A DNA stretch of 12,047 bases from positions 1-12,047 of the forward strand of contig JALLBK010001118.1 in NCBI GenBank assembly GCA_036940085.1, written 5' to 3'. The translations under genes were made by a program, and so were the position numbers. Position 1 is the stretch's first letter. Each line of letters opens with the position of its first letter. Positions 6,262 to 12,047 of this stretch are shown one piece after another. The stretch comes from Discostella pseudostelligera. Lineage: Eukaryota > Bacillariophyta > Thalassiosirophyceae > Thalassiosirales > Thalassiosiraceae. The notes below the pieces were generated by a model, which was given only the letters and a program-made list of their open reading frames with translations, made no database searches and was not told the origin of the DNA.

Positions 6262-8361
6262 TTATATAGTTGGTGTTGGACGATCTGTGGTTAGCTTTGT
6301 GGGCTTCAATGTCGGTGATTTAGATGTGGGCTTCAATGTTGGAGATTTTGTGGGAGTGATTGGCTTCGATGTTGGAGATTTTGTAGGTGTGGTGATTGGC
6401 TTCAATGTTGGAGATTTTGTAGGTGTGATTGGCTTCAATGTTGGAGATTTCGTAGGTGTGATTGGCTTTAATGTTGGAGATTTTGTGGGAGTGATTGGCT
6501 TCAGTGTTGGAGATTTTGAGGGTGTGGTTGGCTTCAGTGTTGGAGATTTTGTGGGTGTAATTGGCTTCAATGTTGGGGATTTTGTGAGTGTGATTGTCTT
6601 CAATGTTGGAGCATTTGTCGTCGTTGGCTTCAGTGATGGAGATTTAGTCGACGTTGGTTTGCCCGTTGGTGCTTTTGATGTAGGCTGTTGGGTAGACATT
6701 CGAGTTGGGCTTTGAGTGGGGGTGCTCGTTGGCTGCTGGGTAGGTATTCGAGTTGGGCTTGAAGTGGGGATTGTGTCCTGTATTGGTATCGAACCCTCAA
6801 GCATCTTTTGCGCTTCACCGGCCAAACGAAGATAATGGTCGGAAGGAACATTGTACCCATCAGCATCCAAAGCCAACCACTTCCCATTCGCGGGAAGGTC
6901 GCTTGTCTTCGCAGTAAGTTTAAAGATTGCAGTGCCTTCATCGCATTCGTCAAACTGCGCCAACCACACAGTATTAATATTAGTAGCGGCAGCATACTTA
7001 TAAGCTTGCCTCCACATGAATGTCCCACCGAGTCGAGGGATAGCGTTAATTGGTTCTTGTTGTTTTTTGAGGTTGTGCCAGCTGAACCCCGGCCACATGG
7101 TTGGCATGTACAGAATTCCTTTCGATTCACAATATGCAGCATCGTTCAAAATTGTGTTCGTATGATATGTGTCGAATGAACTTATGGAGTTCCAACGACC
7201 AACATGCCAAGGATGAATTCCATCTAATGAATCGTAAATATTCTTCCAAGCTGAACCATTCCTGGAATCGTCTTTGAGCTCGCGCCACTTACTTGGAACC
7301 CCCCCTATGAGAAAGGCTCGATACTTCTCATCTGCATCTGTTTGGAACCATTTGATGAGAGCCGCCATCTTTGTCGTATCAGTAACATTGACAGCATTGA
7401 ATCCGATGCCGTAGATGCGCAATATGGGTAGACCATTCTGACGAATGTATTGGCTACTCTGCGTGATATTTTCGTCATCAACAAGCTTTATCCAATCGGC
7501 TTTGAGATCCTCCAGTATAGCATCCGTGGTTCCGGCGATATTGTAAGAAACAGCAAAGATTCTTCCCGTCGATTCTGCGGCTTTCCGAATGTTCCGCAAC
7601 ACCATTGTCTTCCACTCTCGATTGGCAGGAAGATGCAGGTCTTGCATGAACCTCAGGGAGAAGACGCCCGATATACCATATGTTTGCATCCATTCAAAGT
7701 GTTTCAAAACGACGTTTGGTCTCGCACTCGAAAAGAATTTGGCAAAACTCCCATCTTTCATAAGTATTCCTGGTGTGCGCATATCAGCGTCGTCATATTC
7801 GTCGATAGTGGGATAGACGTCGGTCGTCAAATTCCCCGCCAACGGAGCTGCAGTGGTAGCAGCAGCATCATGGAACCAATGTCTCCATTTGTTGATTGGT
7901 GCGCCATCACCTGGGAACGCAAACCATCCCTGATATCCACAGATAATTTGGTTATCGAGCATGTTTGAATCAGAGGAAGCTCCGATCGCAACAGCATCGC
8001 TACTAGCGAAAATGTTATCGGTAGCTGCTCCAACATTGGAAGAGTCATCAGCTACAAGAAGGTCGGTTGTAATGTCGACGGCTTCAGCGTTGACAGGGTC
8101 GCCAACAGCTGTTGGATTAGGCATAGTATCAGTGACAAGGTCAGATGCCATGCCGGCAACTTCAGCGTCGTCAGAGTCGCCAGCAGCAGCAGAGGTTAGA
8201 TTAGTTACATTGGCAGCAGCTTCGACATCGACTGCTACATCAGCGAAGAGATTCGTCAATCGTCGGATACCTCTCTTGGCGATTATGACTTCTTGGGAAT
8301 GGGCTACGTCGATGCAAATTGCGGCGAAGAAGATGAATGACACCGCGACTTTCATAATCAA
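6262..8361 (-). CDS. secreted GH71/GH99-like glycoside hydrolase with PT-rich mucin-like tail
   Basis: The predicted product has 699 residues. Residues 1-22 form a signal peptide (charged start, [13 protein letters not shown] core, AHS before QE), so it should enter the secretory pathway. Residues 23-135 are an Ala/Asp/Val-rich linker. Residues 139-525 form a (beta/alpha)8-type domain of the GH71/GH99-like group: [13 protein letters not shown] (141-153), WRHWFHD (159-165), VSYNIAG (271-277), IHPWHVGRW (382-390), MWPGFSWHN (422-430) and [12 protein letters not shown] (468-479). The last matches the NEWHEG box of GH99 endo-mannosidases, whose two Glu are catalytic; here they would be E472 and E475. 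Six N-glycosylation sequons (N51, N54, N177, N298, N325, N368) fit secretion. Residues 528-699 are Pro/Thr/Ser/Lys repeats of unit [11 protein letters not shown] with no terminal GPI or membrane signal. Known relatives cut alpha-mannan or alpha-1,3-glucan; the substrate here is unknown. A role in cell-wall or mucilage glycan processing is inference. Confidence 0.85.
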   Translation of the reverse strand: MIMKVAVSFIFFAAICIDVAHSQEVIIAKRGIRRLTNLFADVAVDVEAAANVTNLTSAAAGDSDDAEVAGMASDLVTDTMPNPTAVGDPVNAEAVDITTDLLVADDSSNVGAATDNIFASSDAVAIGASSDSNMLDNQIICGYQGWFAFPGDGAPINKWRHWFHDAAATTAAPLAGNLTTDVYPTIDEYDDADMRTPGILMKDGSFAKFFSSARPNVVLKHFEWMQTYGISGVFSLRFMQDLHLPANREWKTMVLRNIRKAAESTGRIFAVSYNIAGTTDAILEDLKADWIKLVDDENITQSSQYIRQNGLPILRIYGIGFNAVNVTDTTKMAALIKWFQTDADEKYRAFLIGGVPSKWRELKDDSRNGSAWKNIYDSLDGIHPWHVGRWNSISSFDTYHTNTILNDAAYCESKGILYMPTMWPGFSWHNLKKQQEPINAIPRLGGTFMWRQAYKYAAATNINTVWLAQFDECDEGTAIFKLTAKTSDLPANGKWLALDADGYNVPSDHYLRLAGEAQKMLEGSIPIQDTIPTSSPTRIPTQQPTSTPTQSPTRMSTQQPTSKAPTGKPTSTKSPSLKPTTTNAPTLKTITLTKSPTLKPITPTKSPTLKPTTPSKSPTLKPITPTKSPTLKPITPTKSPTLKPITPTKSPTLKPITTPTKSPTSKPITPTKSPTLKPTSKSPTLKPTKLTTDRPTPTI
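6290..6690 (-). repeat. 33-bp tandem repeat coding for the [11 protein letters not shown] tail
   Basis: About ten units of roughly 33 bp sit at the 3' end of the glycosidase gene. On the plus strand the recognisable core is GGCTTCAATGTTGGAGATTT. Most units keep the 11-residue period; a few gain or lose a residue (ITTPT, a shortened [11 protein letters not shown]), always in multiples of three, so the frame is kept. The more degenerate [10 protein letters not shown] units lie upstream, at about 6690-6780. Such arrays expand and contract by slippage and usually vary between strains. Confidence 0.85.
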
Positions 8362-8940
8362 CTCACGTCGCGCTAGGACTAGTACTAGAGAGTGGATGAT
8401 GGTTAATAAATCAATTCAGTTCCGCTGGATTATGAGTAGAAAGTGTAGATGCCCATTTTCCATTATCGTGTCGTTTATCTACCTCATCGCAAATTCTGCC
8501 AACCAGTGGTGGTGAGCTTGTCAAAATAATATTGCTCATCAACCACGTCATCGGCTGTTTTGCTTGGATGGATCTGTAGCATGCATTGGATGGGTTGGAT
8601 ATTTTTTGACTTCTTTCGCAGCGGGCAAAAAGGCTTTTCCGATCTTCGAGCCAAATCAGCCTCGCAAAGCCTCGCTCAGCGTACTAGTTCCGTTAGTCGG
8701 GCACTACCAAACAATTGAGAAATAAGACTGCGATACAAGAAACACTGTCTATTAATTCCTTTGAGGATCACTCCGACAAGTGAAAAACAAGACACATTTG
8801 AATTCCCATCTATGAATTCCACTGAAGAATGCCTAAATTTTCAGGATCTTTAAAGGGAATTCAACAACAGGCTTTCCTATGTAGAGAGGTGGATTGCTCT
8901 CTCAACTCCTGACAGCTCCTGACACTCCACACGGGCATGG
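8362..8940. other. intergenic region upstream of the glycosidase, no gene seen
   Basis: No open frame here has a plausible start, domain or codon bias. The stretch should contain the promoter and 5' UTR of the minus-strand glycosidase. I see only minor repeats: GCCTCGC twice at 8659-8675, and TGAATTCC twice near 8799-8821. No TATA box or other recognisable regulatory motif can be assigned with confidence. Confidence 0.5.
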
Positions 8941-9140
8941 GGTATGGTGTATGGTATCTCTATGAAAGAGAGGGACGATAACTATTTGATGGTTGGACCA
9001 AGACATAGGTTCCTAAGGAAAATGGAAAGTTCAAGGAGTGATCCCATCAACACTCCAACACCATCATACATCATCCATCATTCATCAATAACATCATCCT
9101 CATCTGGATGGAGTGTCCTCAGCACATCATCATCATGGAT

Positions 9141-9252
9141 CCATCATCCATCATCCATCATCCATCATCATCAGCACTCAGCACTCAGCACTCAGCACTC
9201 AGCACTCAGCACTCAGCACTCAGCATTCAGCATTCAGCATTCAGCATTCAGC
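9141..9252. repeat. compound heptanucleotide minisatellite
   Basis: Four copies of CCATCAT (9141-9168) are followed by a CAT spacer, seven perfect copies of CAGCACT (9172-9220), then four copies of CAGCATT (9221-9248) and a partial unit. All three blocks have a 7-bp period, and the last two differ by a single base. Looser CAT-rich sequence extends left to about 9060. Open frames across it on the plus strand (8944-9369, 9113-9316) are a by-product of a stop-free repeat. Confidence 0.95.
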
Positions 9253-9422
9253 TCCACTGAGATGCATGAGGTGCTGCTGCATTACTACCCTCCTGCTTGT
9301 TCAAACAATCTCATAGCATCCCCTGCATTAAATACATTGTTGCCATCATTGGCTCCTTCTTATTTATGATGCCCTCTTTGTCTCTACAACTACTTACACT
9401 GTTGCAGAACAATAACAAATAA

Positions 9423-10752
9423 CTAAACTTCCTCCTGCATACCATTTTCATTGTCATCGTTGTCGCCAACCTTGTCTCCCTCCCCATTGTCGTTGTCCTC
9501 TTGCACGCCACCCTCCATGCCAGTATTTGTTTCCTCTTCCTTCTTGTTCGTGATAATATCTTTTACGAGCTTTGCAAGCTGATCGCAAGTCATCTTATTG
9601 GTTTGGTGTTTTTTCCTCGAAGTAGTGCTTCAGCAATTTCTGCAATTCTTTGCACTGCAATCCACAAACATGATCAAGGCCTTCTTTGCTGACACTTGCA
9701 GTGAGCTCATTGTATACCTCAGCCTTTCTGCTTTCAGACTCCGCCTGCTCCTGGTCCTTCTTAGACTTCTTTTTCTTTGCTTCTGCCGCCTTCTTTTCCC
9801 TTGCAGCATCCTTTGCCAATTCCTTGCTTTCGTTGATTGTTGCAAGGCAACTGGCAAGTTTGTTGGTGTCGATAATGAGTCAAAGAGTGGCTGGATTGTT
9901 CAATGACCGGCAATAGCTTGCAACATTACCAGTAATAAAATCAATATGATGCTTTGCAATCTTCTTCTTTGCATTCATTCCAACCAAATCATCGAGAATA
10001 TTGCCCACAAGAACATCTGCTGGTGTTGGTTGGAAAAAGTAGCGCTGATCCTCGGTGATCTCAACATCTAAATACGCACTTGGCTCCAAGAATTGCTGCC
10101 CCCTTGTTGATGTTCCATAATTCCTGTCCACAAAATTGGTGATGTGATCAAAGTAAGCTTTCACTGCCATCGTCACATTTGAGTTGTCTACCTTGTTGAT
10201 AGCCTGTTCCATTTCGATGGCATCCAAGTGCAACTTGGGCTTCCACGAGAAGTTGTAATTGCAGAGTAGTGACGCATTTTGTTTCTCAGCCTCTGCAGCC
10301 TCAGCTTCCATCACTGCTTTTCGATTTGACTCACCAATCATTACAGAAAGATCAATTTTGGTAGTTAGATAGCATCCACGCAACTGTTCAATATTATCCA
10401 TTGCGACATACTGAATTAGTTGACATACATTGTCGAATGTCCACAGTGTTTCATTCTCTCCTTCCACCTGTGACTTTTCATAGAGTCTATTGATCATTGC
10501 CACAACTGCTTGACGATGTTCAGGAGGCATGGTTTTCCAAAATGCAGGCATTGCATCCCATAAACCCACCATGTTCTTGAAGAATTGCTCTCCCATTTTG
10601 AGCTTGCTTTCAATCCTCTGACACCAATCAGTGAAGTCGACCCTGTGGTGTGGATGTAGGTTCACCTTCTTATATGACAACACCCATGACTCTGCAGAAA
10701 CCAGATTAAGGGCGTGAATGCATGCAGCCACAATTGTTTCCTGATTCAGCAC
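9423..10752 (-). pseudogene. transposase pseudogene, long C-terminal region
   Basis: About 440 residues follow the catalytic core, against roughly 100-200 in typical pogo/Tigger proteins. The longest open piece (10752 to 9880) begins with a GTG in mid-protein (VLNQETIVAACIHALNL), so it has no start of its own. It contains SWVLSYKKVNLHPHHRVDF and further Trp/Phe-rich, mostly helical sequence. A TGA at 9880-9882 interrupts it, and the same frame continues into a Lys/Glu/Ala coiled coil (about 9745-9835) and LQCKELQKLLKHYF. A run of six A (minus strand, 9614-9619) then shifts the frame; the alternative frame gives KMTCDQLAKLVKDI and an Asp/Asn/Glu tail to TAG at 9423-9425. The helical pair LQCKELQKLL...CDQLAKLVKDI loosely resembles a SAP DNA-binding motif, but this is weak. 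Confidence 0.6.
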
Positions 10753-11417
10753 TTGGACTGACCAGCTTTGTCCAGGGCAGCACTAATGTGCTTATTGTCC
10801 TCTTTGGCAACAGATTGATCACAGGCTTGATTGACCTGCGAAGTATCACCTTCCTCTTTGACGACCTCTATCAATGCACTTGTAAATGATGGGAGGGCTT
10901 CTGGTGCCAAATGACTGCTGAACCCATCAAGTGTTAGGCAAACCTTCCATTCAGGGTGGTCCTTGATGATTGGCATATTCCAAATACCCTTGGCAATGAT
11001 AGGCGCAATCTTAATCCAGGTATCATTGGTCATATAAGCATTTGGTGTTGGAATCACCACACTACCCAGAGGTATGCCTGGGAACTTCCTCTTCAAGTTT
11101 CTTAGTACAGATCCCCTATCCAATACCATCTGCTTTTTAATGAGGAAGATCCAGGGCCCAGATGCTCCTGCTGCAGAGCCAATTCAAACAATTGTAATTG
11201 ACTCTTTGTTATCATTGGTTGTTTTTTCATGCTTCCTTACCGCTGCTACCAAGCCAACAATATAGAGATTACCAGTGGTGATGCATGCCATGACACAAGT
11301 TTCATCCCAGTTCAGCTGGAAGTGTGATTGGGATTTGATGAATTCATCAGTTGGTTGGTTGGATAGGCAATGTTCTTCCCATACAGTCTTAATTGCACTG
11401 CACGGATGCATGCACAT
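10746..11417 (-). pseudogene. transposase pseudogene, DDE catalytic core (DD35D)
   Basis: This section carries the RNase H-like nuclease core of a pogo/Tc1-type transposase, which cuts and joins transposon ends. The acidic triad can be followed: LNWDET (Asp codon 11304-11306), TLDGFSSHL (Asp codon 10926-10928) and NQACDQSVAK (Asp codon 10818-10820). The last two lie 35 residues apart, as in the DDxD pogo group. PNAYMTNDTW precedes the second Asp, as the conserved A-x-MT element does in DDE_1 proteins. A single TGA at 11184-11186 interrupts an otherwise continuous frame between ESITIV and IGSAAGASGPWIF. A CGA-to-TGA change (Arg to stop) would explain it. The frame ends at 10746, but the same protein continues in another frame from about 10752. 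Confidence 0.75.
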
Positions 11418-12001
11418 TTGGTTGTGGCGGCTTGTGCTTTTTGAACTCGACCAAAATTCTTCAGCTCTGGGAAATGCTTATTTTTGATCATCCAATCAAA
11501 ATGGTTCTCGCATGTTTTTTTGGTGGCGCTCGTCAATTTCATAATGAACTGAATTACCTCTTTGCATGACATTCCATTCTGCGCCTCTTCACGGAAATGA
11601 TTGTGTGAGCGATGAAGGATCGCATCATTGTGGTTGTCAAGCACTTTCGACCAGTGGAAGATTGCTGCATCATTACATTTGGACCAGAATTGAGCCAATG
11701 AGGAGGTGGAGGGGGTGCCTTTTCATTTTCCAATGCTTGCTTTCTTTTCTTTGCTCGATCGCAGATAGTTGATGGAGATAGATAGATGAATGGCTGATCT
11801 GACAATTCAGCATCGTTGGCGGTCATTATTTTTCCATTGGATGGCCTTCTTCAGAGCAGCAGCCACCTCTGACTTCTTGTAATCAATATATGTTGCACCT
11901 TTTTGACCAGAAGTTGTTTGCTTCACACCCTTGTCCTCATTCACTTCATCAACATCAGTTACTTCCACTTCTCTCTGTTTTGGAGGATGACCTTGTGACA
12001 T
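11360..12001 (-). pseudogene. transposase pseudogene, N-terminal DNA-binding part
   Basis: This is the first third of the broken transposase, spread over three frames. An ATG at 12001 starts MSQGHPPKQREVEV, then an acidic stretch and YIDYKKSEVAAALKKAI, which resembles the first helices of a psq/HTH domain. After a frame change near 11820, LSPSTICDRAKKRK looks like the recognition part of the same fold. A proline run follows, and another frame change near 11700 leads into WSKCNDAAIFHWSKVL and TCENHFDWMIKNKHF, the position where a CENP-B-like second HTH is found in pogo transposases. The frame is open upstream of 12001 to the window edge (LEPKLHLEPGVNHWP), so the start may be further upstream. 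Homology is judged by eye only. Confidence 0.6.
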
Positions 12002-12019
12002 AGGCCAGTGGTTCACCCC

Positions 12020-12047
12020 TGGTTCCAGGTGTAACTTTGGTTCCAGG
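12020..12047. repeat. 18-bp-period direct repeat at the window edge
   Basis: TGGTTCCAGG occurs at 12020-12029 and again at 12038-12047. Read on the minus strand in the transposase frame it gives a 6-residue period (LEP-KLH-LEP-GVN), so it may be coding. It could also belong to the sub-terminal repeats of the element. The array is cut by the window end. Confidence 0.5.

Larger units (their letters stand above)
9423..12047 (-). mobile_element. decayed pogo/Tc1-like DNA transposon, right end beyond the window
   Basis: A chain of minus-strand frames reads through one transposase-like protein of roughly 860 residues. It runs in order through an HTH-like N-terminus, a DDE-type catalytic core and a long C-terminal half. 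The frame changes near 11820, 11700, 11360-11420, 10752 and 9615-9620, and TGA stops interrupt it at 11184-11186 and 9880-9882. The layout resembles a transposase family I recall from diatom genomes. No matching terminal inverted repeats are visible: the 5' side of the gene runs off the window at 12047, and the left end beyond 9423 shows no clear terminus. The copy looks inactive unless the frame changes are assembly errors. Confidence 0.75.

Noticed and set aside
6287..6715. 142-codon plus-strand ORF with [11 protein letters not shown] repeats
   Set aside because: It is the exact antisense of the glycosidase repeat tail; its regularity only mirrors the 33-bp array.
6780..6800. GGTATCGAACCCTC, reminiscent of a tRNA T-arm
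   Set aside because: It lies inside the glycosidase coding frame and no acceptor, D or anticodon stems can be folded around it.
7961..8515. 184-codon plus-strand ORF
   Set aside because: It is antisense to the signal peptide and Ala/Asp linker of the glycosidase, and the rest has no domain or plausible composition.
8944..9369. 141-codon plus-strand ORF with SALSTQH repeats
   Set aside because: It is open only because the 7-bp minisatellite lacks stops; the repeat reads through all frames and no domain is seen.
9598..9916. Overlapping plus-strand ORFs rich in Leu, Phe and Ser that look like membrane segments
   Set aside because: They are antisense to the Lys/Glu/Ala coiled-coil codons of the transposase; AAG/GAA codons read as CTT/TTC on the other strand.
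12020..12047. TGGTTCCAGG repeats as a terminal inverted repeat of the transposon
   Set aside because: They are direct rather than inverted, and no reverse-complement partner was found left of 9423 in this window.

Overview
The window looks like nuclear DNA of a diatom, probably a centric or polar-centric species. This is inference, not a database match. The grounds are: a eukaryotic phosphatase gene with a short GT-AG intron; long Ser, Gln, Asn and Asp runs inside genes; a ferric-reductase-type membrane flavocytochrome; a secreted carbohydrate enzyme with a Pro/Thr/Ser/Lys repeat tail of the kind common in diatom surface proteins; and a decayed DDE-type transposon of a kind I recall from diatom genomes.

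Layout. 1-129 (+) may be the 3' end of an upstream gene. 186-1747 (+) is the catalytic subunit of protein phosphatase 4, in two exons split by a 221-bp intron, with an unusual N-terminal extension of about 145 residues. 1968-5432 (-), convergent with it, is one uninterrupted 1154-codon frame for a ferric reductase/NADPH-oxidase-like protein. It has two H-x13-H heme pairs, FAD and NADPH motifs, and an extra hydrophobic helix inside its dehydrogenase half. 5433-6261 is the upstream region of that gene and holds a cluster of CACGTG boxes. 6262-8361 (-) encodes a secreted GH71/GH99-like glycosidase with a mucin-like tail of 11-residue repeats. 8362-9422 has no credible gene but carries a compound 7-bp minisatellite. 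9423-12047 (-) is a broken pogo/Tc1-like transposase with recognisable HTH-like, DD35D and long C-terminal regions, interrupted by about five frame changes and two TGA stops.

The genes do not form an obvious pathway. The strongest leads are the reductase with its G-box-rich upstream region, including a core like one I recall from iron-responsive diatom promoters; the secreted glycosidase, which combines a GH99-type E-x-x-E active-site motif with a low-complexity stalk; and the large non-catalytic C-terminal half of the transposase. I saw no CRISPR array, rRNA, tRNA or bacterial-type operon.
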